A stretch of DNA of 64,000 bases from the NCBI GenBank assembly GCA_963920635.1, contig OY987299.1:20600901-20664900 (forward strand), given 5' to 3'. This document shows positions 33,261 to 43,068 of this stretch, in pieces (positions within the stretch are counted from its first letter, which is position 1; each line of letters starts with the position of its first letter). Below the pieces are notes generated by a model, which was given only the letters and a program-made list of their open reading frames with translations, was not told where the DNA came from and did no database searches. The position numbers and the translations under genes were made by a program. Source of the stretch: Pseudeuparius sepicola. Lineage: Eukaryota > Arthropoda > Insecta > Coleoptera > Anthribidae.

Positions 33261-34099
33261 CTCACCCCATCCCGTTGCAAACAAAATGGTTGTCAGCGGT
33301 CTTAGAAAGATCATTAACAGTTACAACCCATTTAAAATAGTTTTATATTGTTTTTTGTCGCTAAAATCTATTGAATGAATGCGTTAAAGCAAGCGGCGAG
33401 AGCGTACTTCTGCCCCGCAATGAACAGTTGGTTGCCTATCCTATCTTGACAACAGGGGCTTATAGCTAACCGTACGCTACGCGCAGTCTATTGATGGCAA
33501 GTCTCTGCATAAATTAAACAAAAAAAATATTATGGCCCTGTACAATACAACAATTTATTATGTTATTGAAAAAACAATACAATTTGGAACAAAGAATGAT
33601 TTTTTCATTTTTTTTTCATATCTCTCTCCCTTTCGCGGAAAGTTGGAGTTTTCGGACTTGTCTTTTTTCGACTCTAACGCTTTTTCGGGTTGAGGTATGT
33701 AATTATTATTAGTACTAAACGAAATAATTTTCAAATGGAATGGCAGTAGGAGTATGTAATTTTTTTACTAGTAAGGCGCTAAGGCATAACAAAATAATTG
33801 ATTGTTAATCGATATTTTTTTGAAAATTTAATCACCCTGTATTTTCGTAACGAAGAGTTTTTGGACCTATGTTAATATGAACTTTTCGTCTTATGTTAAC
33901 GAGTAAAGTACGCCCCTGAAAGGGTGCCGCATAGTTTTGAATCACCCTGTATACAGATATTCTTTTGTATCCTTATTTTGTACAATTACATGTTTCAACA
34001 TGTATTACTTTTAAGCACTTATAATAACTAACAGTCAATTTTTCCTTTTAGGTTTTGAAAAAGAAAAATTTTTTTAATATGTTCTGTAATTATATGAAA

Positions 34100-34150
34100 A
34101 AAATCAACAACAACTAGGTTGTCGAAACGTCGAAAGAATTTTAATAATAA
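34100..34150 (+). ncRNA. Degraded hammerhead motif of the nested PLE
   Basis: Helix II (ACAAC-TAG-GTTGT) followed by CGAAACGTCG is present near 34112-34136, but the upstream CTGANGA core is not recognisable. Probably a decayed ribozyme in the PLE terminal repeat. Confidence 0.4.
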
Positions 34151-34577
34151 ATATTTTGGACCGAAAACTCACGATTTTTGATAGAAAAATAAAGTAAATG
34201 CTCTTAGTTTGCAGTATGTTGAGGCTGAGAATTGTTATTATTATAATTATAGACCGACCTAGGCGTTTATAACAAAATGTCGCATTCCCCGTTGATGACA
34301 TATTTAATTGAGTTCACTACGTGAGGTGTGGCGTCTGTGATGATGCCCGTGCTCACTTAACTCGAGAGATCCTACATACCTACTCCGAAAAAGTTCAGAG
34401 ATGCATGCGTTTAAATGCGCGTCTCGTATGTGCTTATTCACGTTCGTTTATACTTTGAAGCAAGCCTCTTTCAATATGAATAGGACTTAACCGGTCCATG
34501 ATTACTTTCAGGTAAATGTACAGTTAGGAGTGAAGTTGGATTCTTTAGAATGTGGGCAATGTGAGCAATTTACTAAT

Positions 34578-34620
34578 AGCACAGACCTATATAGCTTCGC
34601 TAGCTATATAGGTCTGTGCT
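34578..34620. repeat. Perfect 19-bp hairpin with 5-nt loop
   Basis: AGCACAGACCTATATAGCT is followed by TCGCT and its exact complement. No transposon homology or coding context is evident. It could be a miniature foldback relic or a structured RNA element. Confidence 0.7.
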
Positions 34621-34629
34621 AATAGTAAA

Positions 34630-36289
34630 ATGTAGTTGCAGTGAACCATGTGAATTATCAGTTTTATATTTCATTTATAGCAAATATACAGTATGATTTT
34701 TAGGTCTACCACCGCGATTTTCTCGCTTATTTTGCGCCCTACAAAAAAAGCGTAAGAAACAAAAATGTTGCAATTTTGGACAGCTAAGTGGAGCTGCAAA
34801 ATAAATCGGCATCCATGGCCAACTTGTCGCTCAATATTAAAAAGACCTCAAATTGAGCAAAACTATTAATATCCGTGGAAGGTTTATTTTAAGAGACAGA
34901 GGAAAACTTTTATATTGACCTAATATAGGAAATTAAAATATTTGCCCAGTCCCAGCTTTTTACGCTCATGAGTTTAAAATCTCGGAATTTCTCAATTTAG
35001 GTTAATTGAATTACAAGATAGTGTTTGAGATTGATATTTCAAAAAAACACGAAACACATCCGAGGTGAAAGTCCTAAAATAAACAAAAAATAATAAGACT
35101 TAAATAATATTTTTAATGTGCTATTTAAAAAAAAATAATATAATAATATAAAAACTGACTAAAAAGTATATTTTCCCCAGCCTAGCCCATGCAATAGAGA
35201 TAATAGTAGCGTAGAGGAGTAAGTATAGATGACGCCAGCTCTCCGATTATTTGCAGTATGCAATCCCATGCAAAACACATAGGAAAAGTCGCCTTGCATA
35301 AAAGTTTTTTTTGTATTATTTTGATGGCAAAGCAAATACGCCCCGCTTTGAAACTTTTTAATTTTCCGACTTAAAAAAATATAAATGCGTCCCTCGGCAC
35401 TGAACTTCCTTTTTGTAACTCATGTGGTTTAATAATTGCCTCGGAAACTACATTCTACATTCGTTGCAAAAAATGTATCTTCAATGCCTCATTCCTATAT
35501 AAATAACTATTTTATCTCTTTTGAGAACCAATAAACATCTTACTTGTATGGTAATTTTGTAATTTGTATATATGTATTTTCTTATTTTCTCACCATGAAG
35601 AAAATATTAAAAGGTAGGGGCGTGGCACTTTTACGTGGAGAACCCCGTATGAAGGCACCTATATTAACTTGGCCGAAGCATAGAGTGTATAAAGCTGCTT
35701 TTAGAATCTGCCCGTCTAGCAGTTTTAGTAATTGAAAATCGAGCTGGAAGTTATCGGCTTGGTCGCACCGTGCATCATACCGTCGGTTATTAAAAATCTA
35801 TCACGGCTTTTGACGTGCGTAATATTGCGGCATCAATGAAGTATAAATTGTTCCAAAATTGCCGATGGTGGTACGTGAAGCAGCAAATTTAAAATTTGAT
35901 GGACCTGAAGTTAGGGAAAATGACGAGTTATTCTGAAGTATCGATAAAAATCGCAATTTCCAATTCGCCGAAACAAAAGCAAATGACTTAATTTTAAATA
36001 AAAGAGTTTTATTCAAATGTTTTTCTTAATTTACCTTAACACTGCATATTATTATAGGTACTGTATTGGCCAAGATATTTTATTACTTACTGTAATTGCC
36101 AGGCATGCAGGCACTATCACGGGATAATTAACTATACACAAAATATAAACTTCAAAAATGTACTTTGTGACGTTTTAAAAAAGTCAATATCGAATAAATA
36201 AACAAATTATTACTGCCGCCAGCTTTTAGACAGTGTAGACGAGCCGGGTCAACAGTATAACAAACTTTAAAAAAATATATATCCGGGCG
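34630..36289. other. No recognisable gene
   Basis: Mostly AT-rich. Near 35386 a string CCCTCGGCACTGAACTTCC with ACTCATGTGG resembles one arm of the foldback J family (37999). Short open frames on both strands (35544-35735, 35801-36016) have no recognisable similarity. Confidence 0.4.
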
Positions 36290-36503
36290 CCACTCGCTTT
36301 GTTTAACGCGCCAGTACTCTTATTATAAAGCCAAAAATCAAGAAAAGTTTGGTCTTCCTAGATTTACACCGTTTATTCTACAAATTGGTTCACGACATAA
36401 GACATTACTCATTAAATTCGCTTACTATATCTTTACCAGTCGGACAGATCTAACGTTACACACCCTAAGTATTAAAACAGAAGTGGGTTGTCACAAGTCA
36501 GCT
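36285..36503 (-). repeat. Possible LTR with primer-binding site
   Basis: Read on the minus strand, TGTGACAACCCACTTCTG at 36503 could be an LTR start; an AATAAA lies about 130 bp in; and near 36295 comes TGGCGCCCGGA, resembling a tRNA primer-binding site directly after an LTR. No gag or pol sequence is seen downstream. A solo or fragmentary LTR is possible, but the second LTR and target duplication were not found. Confidence 0.3.
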
Positions 36504-37998
36504 TAAATCCCCGTGCATATGTACACGCGCAGTTCACACGACGTTCGCAATATTAAATCACAACGTCCGCAATAATAGTAACAATGTACGCAATAATAGG
36601 TAAGTGGCAACAGCGTACGCTTTCAATTATTGTACACGTACTGACAAAAAGGAAGAGTAAAATATAGTAAGACTTAGCTGTCGTTGAATCGTCAAAACCA
36701 CCATGTCTTCAAGTACTGTTTGATGATATCTCAGAACGACGTTCCCAAAAAGATAAACACGTGTGGGTCTCGGCTGTTGGTGACCACACTCGAGATTCCA
36801 AAAGAAAATAACATGAGCTGGCTTTAGGGGTTGGTTTCCACACTCTAAAACATAACATAGGTCCTAAGGAAATACACGGGTCCAAAAAACAGGTTCATGA
36901 CAAAAAAAACTAATCCCAAATCGCTGGTCCTCGCCCAAAAAAAAAAACTAAAACAAAAACGTTCTGTCACACATCTCACAAGTTCTTCCAAGAAAATTTA
37001 CTTCTGATCTGAAGGTTTTCCTTCCACAAAAACAACCAATTAGCCACTACGTGGTTGAATCCAATTAATCTTCGCGGTTACTATGCAAAACTTCCAAGAT
37101 GACCCAATCAAATGACCTTGAGATCGTGGTGGACGCCCAAAAACCTGGTTCTAGTTCACTAAAATAGTTTTTGATTATGTAGGAATGAAATAAAATCAAA
37201 TAACGGCGTATCTATAAGTCGCTTTTACTTACGATGAAAGTGATGCGGTCCGATGGAAAAATAAAAGGACACTGTAATAATAAGTCGTGGGTGGCTTCTG
37301 ACTTCCATATAATGGCGGAACCCTTAAGAACAAAACTGCAACAATTACCAGTATTCCCAAATGACTTCAACTTTGGGTGCTCCTTCAGTGGATCTGGCGA
37401 TTCAAATTCCTCCTTGCGAGATTCACCAACAATACCAAATGGCGAATTACTAAAAATCACTTTCACTTACAAGCCACCAACAAACAACCTTTACGAGTTA
37501 AACTCCGTCGACAATACCGTGCAATACCTTTTCTAATAATTTAAAATCACCCTTGTGGCAACGTCACAACTTGTGCTTACAATTAAGCTTTAGCGTATTA
37601 ATAATTATATTTAGCGTATTAATAATTATATCGTATCGATTATTTATTCAGGGTCCCATGACGAACTGCCGCGATCGATTTCTACGAAAATAGACTTTGG
37701 ACAATTTTTTACATTTTACGGCATTTTGGAATAGACAACCTTATATCAAATCACTTATTTTTAATGCTGAATAAGGTAAAATTTGAGGAAAAATGGCTTT
37801 TAACGATTTTTCAATTTAATTTTTAATGTTAGTTTTTGATCACCCTGTATTTATTATCAAAATATCAACACAGTCCACTAAAGTAGATATCCTTCTACAG
37901 AAAAACCAACCACAATTAAATAATAAATACTTTCATAATAGGAGAAATTGAGAGTTACCACAATTAAATATTAAACATATTTAAAATAGTTATTTATG
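36504..37998. other. No recognisable gene
   Basis: Non-coding by inspection, with an 18-bp tandem duplication (AGCGTATTAATAATTATAT near 37595-37632) and an isolated element end GATCACCCTG followed by TA near 37845. Two overlapping short frames at 37212-37536 have no known similarity. Confidence 0.4.
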
Positions 37999-38091
37999 TA
38001 CCAAGGCACTAAAGTTAAACTTTTTATGACTCATGTGGAATTTAGTTAATAAACCACATGAGTCATAAAAAGAACTTCAGTGCCGAGGTAC
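37999..38091. mobile_element. Short foldback element J, copy 1
   Basis: A 93-bp hairpin with arms of about 40 bp beginning GTACCAAGGCACTAAAGTTA and closing with ACTTCAGTGCCGAGGTAC. The same hairpin is at 53458-53536, and single arms recur near 35386 and 44815. Confidence 0.7.
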
Positions 38092-38137
38092 ATTTTTTTT
38101 TAAATCGAAAAAAAAAATGTTTTATTAGTAGTATTGT

Positions 38138-38330
38138 GGCCGGGTTTTGAATATTTGGTCACTTTTGACGGGGGATGGCTCCGCGTCTAACGTTTGATGT
38201 TTACATCTCGCCAAGGCCTATACTTATTGAACAAATCTTACAATAATGGGCTACTTCAATATCGATTTCTGAGCTTTTAATGACGATTTTGGGACACTTC
38301 ACTGCCGATTTCAAGAAAAAAATATTTTTT
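38138..38330 (+). repeat. Dispersed repeat K, copy 1
   Basis: Starts GCCGGGTTTTGAATATTTGG and includes AGCTTTTAATGACGATTTTG and ACTTCACTGCCGATTTCAAG. Other copies are at 52960-53165 (inverted) and 57577-57785. In all three, foldback J or its neighbours lie nearby. Confidence 0.75.
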
Positions 38331-38452
38331 TTATTTTTGTTCTGCGCCGCTCTCCAAATGAGTAGTTACACAAGACTGCTATACATACAGGGTGATTCAC
38401 ATAAAATTCTACACCCCAATAATATCTCAGCAACAATAATAGTATATTATTA

Positions 38453-38566
38453 ACCAAGGTTTAGACAGAGGCTATTATTGACCCGAACGTCAATATTAAA
38501 TCCCGAGGCAAAGCCGAGGGATTTAAGACGTGAGGGCAATAATAGCTGTTTAAACCGTGGTTAATA
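38453..38566. repeat. Imperfect palindrome with ATTATTGACC and a CCCGAGGC/GCCGAGGG core
   Basis: The block from ATTAACCAAGGTTTAGACAG to its complement GTTTAAACCGTGGTTAAT is one hairpin of about 114 nt. The stem contains CTATTATTGACCC against GGGCAATAATAG, and its tip is AAATCCCGAGGC-AAA-GCCGAGGGATTT. It lies next to a TTTTTTCCACTACTAAC motif and may be a terminal structure of the recombinase element or a separate foldback. Confidence 0.65.
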
Positions 38567-38658
38567 TACAATTTTTTCCACTACTAACACTCCATAAAAA
38601 TATTTTTCCACTACTAACACTCCATAAAAATATTATTGTAAGAAATGGTAAAGCATTT

Positions 38659-38694
<36 letters not shown>

Positions 38695-38847
38695 GTGTCT
38701 TTATTGAATACATCAGTGAAATATAAAACATGAATATTAGAGGATGGCGACGTTCACACTAGGTGCTCTTCCACGTAACCATTACCTAATACTAGGAAAC
38801 ATGTATAAAGAAAATTTCGAAAGTAATAAATCGATAAAACATCAAAG

Positions 38848-41655
38848 TTAAACAGCTATGCCACGTATGTATTTCTTATATTTATTTCTAAAACTGGGAA
38901 CGCTAAGGGAATCCTTGATGTTGGTGGGAATACTGTTAAAAATTTTTACTGCAGAGTAGGAAAAAGATTGCTGGTACTGTGCGGTGGAGTGCCGGGGAAC
39001 TACATATAGAGATGAGTGTCTCATGGAGCGACTATGGATTTGGCACATTTTAACTAATTTGGAATGTAAATATTGCGGCACTTTATATTTATTAATTTTA
39101 AAAACTAAACAGGCCATATTTAGTGTAAATCTTTTATCCAGATTTAACCATCCAGACGCAACGAAACTATCGGAAATGTGGTCAAATTTTCTTAAGTTAT
39201 AAGAAAACCGAATGCAAAAGTTCTGTATTTTTTGAAGCGAAACTTGATTACAGCGAGTTAAGGCCGGCCAAAATACCAGATTACAGTAAGAGATACTCGA
39301 TAACACAAGAGCATCACAGAGCCTGAGTTTTATATCAGATGACAGGTAGTCTCTTTGCAGATATAAATGTCTCATTTTCGCATATGCCTTTTTTACTAAA
39401 TGATTAACATGCGTACCAAACCTCATATCGCTATCTATGAACAAGCCAAGATTTTTGCAAGTGTCTGTGACATTTAATTGAACGTTGTTTACGAAAATAC
39501 GAAAGGAATCATCACTTTCAACTTCTTTCCTACACCTTCCAAATAACAACATTTCAGTTTTAAGTTCATTTAAAACCAGGGAGTGTGCTTCTGAAACATC
39601 AACTAAAGACTTCAGGTCCGCATTCAACTGCATTACTGAGCTCTGCAGGTCAGCAACAGGGAATGAGTGGTATATTTGCGTATCGTCCGCATAAAAATGT
39701 GATTTACAGTGAGTCAAGGCTTTGTAAAAATCTGCCGTATATAAAAGGTATAGGAGTGGACCAAGGACACTGCCCTGAGGCACACCATTCGCTTTCAGTC
39801 TATAATCTGAATAGTTATTTTTAACATAAACTCTCTGGTGACGATTATCTAAATAGTTTTTAAAAAAATTAACTGCCCCCTCACCAAGGCCATAATATCG
39901 AAGTTTTTTACACAAAAGGGCATGGTCTAAGGTATCAAAGGCCTTGGTGAAGTCCAACAGTATCAAGCAAGTGACCAATCCCTTATCGCTGGCATCATAT
40001 ATATCATCAGATATTTTAAGCAGAGCTGTAGAAGTTCCAAAACCAGGCCTAAAACCCGATTGTATGGGAGGCAGGATATCTCTCGTCTTGCAAAAGTCGT
40101 TAAGTTGTAGGACTACAATTTTTTCTAGTACTTTGGACAAGGTTGGTAAAATGCTGATTGGCCTATAGTGATTTAAGTCGGTGGGATTATTGTTTTTCGC
40201 AAGAGGAAGTATATCAGAAAGCTTCCAGGCCTTTGGAAACACGCCAGAAAGTAGGCATGTGTTAACAATATAGGTCAGATACTCGGTTAGAGCAGGAAGA
40301 AGGTAAGATATCATTTTTAAGCTAATATTATCAGGCCCTTCAGCATGACTTTTAAGCGACAGAACAATCCGATTAACTTGATCCCCCGTAACAGGAGCAA
40401 ACTCGAAATCGTCAGCGGCCGTACGAATATCATTGTATTTAACGTGAGACCTCGCCACACTTGTAGCTGCAACCTGCGGTAAATTATCGATGAAGAAATT
40501 GTTAAAGTCATCCGCGTCGAATTGAGTGCAGTTACCATTTCCGCATGAAGACTGTTTGCCTAGATTTAAGTACCGGAGGGCTTTCCAAAACTCTTTAGGG
40601 TTAGAGTTAAATTTGTATGGTAGGTAGGCCTTTTTTTCTAGTTTAACAGAGTTATTTACAAAATTACGAAGTTGTTTGTAATGATTCCACGATTCTTCCG
40701 TTTTTGATCTTTTGTACTTTGCCAAAGCCTGTTTACGCAAATTCATCATTCTTTTTACATTTTCAGTCAGCCACGGAGCGGGTGGTTTGGAGATTCTTGC
40801 CGTTTTAAGGGGAGCATGAATATCGAAGAGCCTAATTATATTACTATTCCAAAAGTCGATCATATCATCCACATTATTATAATAGTAAATAAGAGACCAA
40901 TTTGTGATTTGCAGATCATGCATAAAGTCCTTATGATTGAAATTACTAAAGTCCCGATAGGTACAAAAAAACTGTTTAGGTTTATCTTTTTTTAATTTTA
41001 AGGTGCATGTAACCAAGCAGTGATCAGAAATGTCATCCATCTGAAGCACATCGACATTGCAGATAGCCTCGTTATTCGATGTTACTAACACGTCAATAAG
41101 AGTAGCGCTAGAATCAGTAATGTGTGTCGGCTCGCTTACCAATTGTGAAAGATTATATTTGTTCAAAAAATTATGCAGCGCACGCGACCCACTACTATCA
41201 TGAAGCAAATTAACATTCAGGTCTCCTCCAAAAATTACCAAGTCATACGTAGGCAACAAAACTGTAAGGCAATTCTCCAATTCACACAAACAATCAATTA
41301 AATCAGTTCTAGGAGGTCTGTACAAGGAGCCCACACAGATACTCTTACCCGCAATCTTTATAGTTATCCACAGTTGCTCCAGGGCATGAGATATAGGGAT
41401 ATCTAAAATTTTGAATCTGATCTCTTTTTTAATAAAAAAAGCAACTCCACCACCTCTGCCATCACGATCCTTTCTAGCGATATTGTACCCATCCACATTT
41501 AAAGCCTGATTTGTAATAGAGTCGTTCAACCACGTCTCAGAGAGGCCCACCACATCAAGAGATTCACTCTGCAAAAAATCTGAAAATAAGCTAAAACCAG
41601 TTCCACAAGAACGTATATTAAAGTGCGAGAAGGAAAATAAAGTATTTTTCGACAT
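38848..41655 (-). CDS. LINE ORF2: AP-type endonuclease plus reverse transcriptase
   Basis: 935 codons from ATG. The N-terminal endonuclease has HFNIRS, LSETWLND (catalytic Glu), GSLYRPPR, FGGDLNVNLL (Asp and Asn), PTHITDSSATLIDVLV and SDHCLV (catalytic His). The reverse transcriptase follows with NHYRPISILPTLSKVLEK, QSGFRPGFGTSTALL, LLDFTKAFDTLDH (first Asp), NGVPQGSVLGPLLY and SHFYADDTQIYH (catalytic YADD). It nicks chromosomal DNA and copies the element RNA at the target. A length near 930 and a YADDTQ motif suit the CR1/L2/Jockey group. All key residues are present. Confidence 0.95.
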   Translation of the reverse strand: MSKNTLFSFSHFNIRSCGTGFSLFSDFLQSESLDVVGLSETWLNDSITNQALNVDGYNIARKDRDGRGGGVAFFIKKEIRFKILDIPISHALEQLWITIKIAGKSICVGSLYRPPRTDLIDCLCELENCLTVLLPTYDLVIFGGDLNVNLLHDSSGSRALHNFLNKYNLSQLVSEPTHITDSSATLIDVLVTSNNEAICNVDVLQMDDISDHCLVTCTLKLKKDKPKQFFCTYRDFSNFNHKDFMHDLQITNWSLIYYYNNVDDMIDFWNSNIIRLFDIHAPLKTARISKPPAPWLTENVKRMMNLRKQALAKYKRSKTEESWNHYKQLRNFVNNSVKLEKKAYLPYKFNSNPKEFWKALRYLNLGKQSSCGNGNCTQFDADDFNNFFIDNLPQVAATSVARSHVKYNDIRTAADDFEFAPVTGDQVNRIVLSLKSHAEGPDNISLKMISYLLPALTEYLTYIVNTCLLSGVFPKAWKLSDILPLAKNNNPTDLNHYRPISILPTLSKVLEKIVVLQLNDFCKTRDILPPIQSGFRPGFGTSTALLKISDDIYDASDKGLVTCLILLDFTKAFDTLDHALLCKKLRYYGLGEGAVNFFKNYLDNRHQRVYVKNNYSDYRLKANGVPQGSVLGPLLYLLYTADFYKALTHCKSHFYADDTQIYHSFPVADLQSSVMQLNADLKSLVDVSEAHSLVLNELKTEMLLFGRCRKEVESDDSFRIFVNNVQLNVTDTCKNLGLFIDSDMRFGTHVNHLVKKAYAKMRHLYLQRDYLSSDIKLRLCDALVLSSISYCNLVFWPALTRCNQVSLQKIQNFCIRFSYNLRKFDHISDSFVASGWLNLDKRFTLNMACLVFKINKYKVPQYLHSKLVKMCQIHSRSMRHSSLYVVPRHSTAQYQQSFSYSAVKIFNSIPTNIKDSLSVPSFRNKYKKYIRGIAV

Positions 41656-42005
41656 ATGGATGTATTATACAATTAAACTGGCACGTCTGTGCCCCCACCC
41701 CAAATAAATAAAGAATGAAAAAACTGCTTCTCCAGACTCAAGAACGAAACATAATTAATTACCACTAATATAAGGACAATATAAGTCACTTAATTAATAA
41801 CTTAATTAACTTAATTAATAACTAAAAGCTAAACGGACTTTAATAAGAAAAGAAAGGACCTTATTTTAGATCGTTAAAACCTATAGTCTAAAAATATATA
41901 AATTGTAAATAATAAATTCGGATAGTAACGTAGCATTAACAAAAAAAAAGGTTGAAAAAGGAACCACACGCATGCATACCGTCCGCGTCGATCAAGCAGT
42001 GAGTC

Positions 42006-42653
42006 TCATTCGATAGCCAACTGAATCCGCCTCTTCTGCTTTATGTCCCAGGCAAAGATCTTGCCACCAGCTGACCAAGCGTTCTTAGGACCGAATTTCT
42101 TCTTAGCATCTGATAACTTCCCATACCGAATTTTTGTTAAATCCTCAAAGATAACTATTTTGGTATTTTTTAATAGCTTTTTCGCATTGTAGACCTCTTC
42201 CTTTTTTCCCATAGTTGCAAACCGGGCGAGAATAGCCCCGGTATCCCCTGAGCCACTCACAGGAAAAGCAGACTCGATGTCAGCGTGCTCACAAGTCACA
42301 CCAAGTTTGTCTCTAATCAGATGAACCACCGAACTCATTATTTCATCACGACTTCCAGACAGGGACAATCCAACAATACGTAGTGACTTACGTTTAGAGA
42401 ATTGCTCCAAAAAGTCCAATCTAGCATCCATGTAAGATATTCGTTCTTTATTACTAGTTGCCAAGTCGTTGACCGTTCTAATGCCATCCGTTAATTTCTT
42501 CAGTCTGGTTTCCATATTATTATCTAACTGCTGAAGTTTCTGGTCAATTTTTGCTTCAAGTTTTTCACAAACTGTGTTGCATACCCTGGTAATAATGTCT
42601 TCTATGTCATCAGGCTTCCGGTTTCTAGAGCTCATGTTGATGTTGACCGTCAC
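42006..42653 (-). CDS. LINE ORF1: RNA-binding coiled-coil protein
   Basis: 215 codons; the second Met (MSSRNRKP, 42635) may be the true start. The first third is a coiled coil (CEKLEAKIDQKLQQLDNNME and onward heptads), followed by KRKSLRIVGLSLSG, ADIESAFPVSG, GAILARFAT and IFEDLTKIRYGKLSDAKKKF with the basic end GKIFAWDIKQKRRIQ. This matches the ORF1 protein of insect CR1-type LINEs, related to the C-terminal domain of FP-type proteins and L1 ORF1, which package the RNA. The ORF1 stop is about 350 bp upstream of the ORF2 start, with an AT-rich spacer. Confidence 0.85.
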   Translation of the reverse strand: MTVNINMSSRNRKPDDIEDIITRVCNTVCEKLEAKIDQKLQQLDNNMETRLKKLTDGIRTVNDLATSNKERISYMDARLDFLEQFSKRKSLRIVGLSLSGSRDEIMSSVVHLIRDKLGVTCEHADIESAFPVSGSGDTGAILARFATMGKKEEVYNAKKLLKNTKIVIFEDLTKIRYGKLSDAKKKFGPKNAWSAGGKIFAWDIKQKRRIQLAIE

Positions 42654-43068
42654 TCAATCGACGCGGTCAGACCACAAGGTCAGAATATGTATATACAAAA
42701 CCAGTATAATAGACAAAACGCCCGCCTGGACAAGAAACTGCACACCACAGCTTATACCATTCGCAGCTAGCACCGACCACCAAAATCACGCACTTTTTCT
42801 TGATCAGGAAAGCAAGGAATAAATAAACAACTGCGGAGGCACACAGCCGACGTGACTACTCGCTACGAGGCATGCGGCGACAATGAAATAGTAAACTTAC
42901 CTTTGTTTTTTCCTTCATATTATTTAATCAGAAATCAAGTTAGCCTTGATTTTTGTTTCATCAAATGAAGTTTCTTTACTGTTATCTGTCAAATTTAGCC
43001 ATTAATTATTATTATTATTATTTATTCTTGACTAAATCAACAGTGAGTTTATATTATTTTTGTGAAAA

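Larger units (their letters stand above)
31645..33507 (+). mobile_element. P-like (THAP9-type) transposon with perfect 8-bp target duplication
   Basis: Identical 30-bp terminal inverted repeats begin CAGAGACTTGCCATCAATAG (31645) and end with the complement at 33507. They are flanked by the exact 8-bp repeat CATAAATT at 31637-31644 and 33508-33515, the duplication size of P elements; their TIRs are about 31 bp. The interior encodes the C-terminal half of a P-type transposase. Without the inserted foldback at 32365-32892 the element would be about 1.33 kb, so it is an internally deleted copy. Confidence 0.92.
31358..33949. mobile_element. Foldback element H, TIR CAGGGTGATTC (host of a P-like element)
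   Basis: Terminal inverted repeats of about 145 bp begin CAGGGTGATTCAAAACTATG, with TA on both outer sides (31356-31357, 33950-33951). Each arm contains a second direct copy of the motif, at 31468 and ending at 33839: exactly 110 bp inside each end. Between the arms are about 150 bp and 320 bp of its own sequence without coding, split by the P-like element at 31645. It inserted into the PLE. Confidence 0.88.
30395..34192 (+). mobile_element. PLE insertion with 14-bp target duplication, interrupted by a nest
   Basis: An identical 14-bp direct repeat AGTAAATGCTCTTA flanks the locus at 30381-30394 and 34193-34206. Inside are PLE coding remnants (30410-31170), and at the far end an inverted fragment (about 34160-34192) complementary to the start (ACTCACGATTTTT against AAAAATCGTGAGT near 30440), plus a hammerhead remnant. 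The inverted end fragment is typical of PLEs. The element is split at 31358-33949 by a foldback transposon. Confidence 0.75.
38653..42884 (-). mobile_element. CR1-like LINE, apparently full length
   Basis: Both open reading frames are uninterrupted on the minus strand, preceded by a 5' leader of about 200 bp and ending in an (ATT)n tail (38661-38693 on the plus strand as AAT repeats). A near-identical flank GAAATGGTAAA (38642-38652) and GAAATAGTAAA (42885-42895) may be the target duplication with one mismatch. Intact ORFs imply a young and possibly mobile copy. Confidence 0.85.

Noticed and set aside
37212..37536. Two overlapping frames of 84 and 100 codons as a possible host exon
   Set aside because: No splice-compatible partner exons or recognisable domain; it lies next to a possible LTR and could be part of that element.
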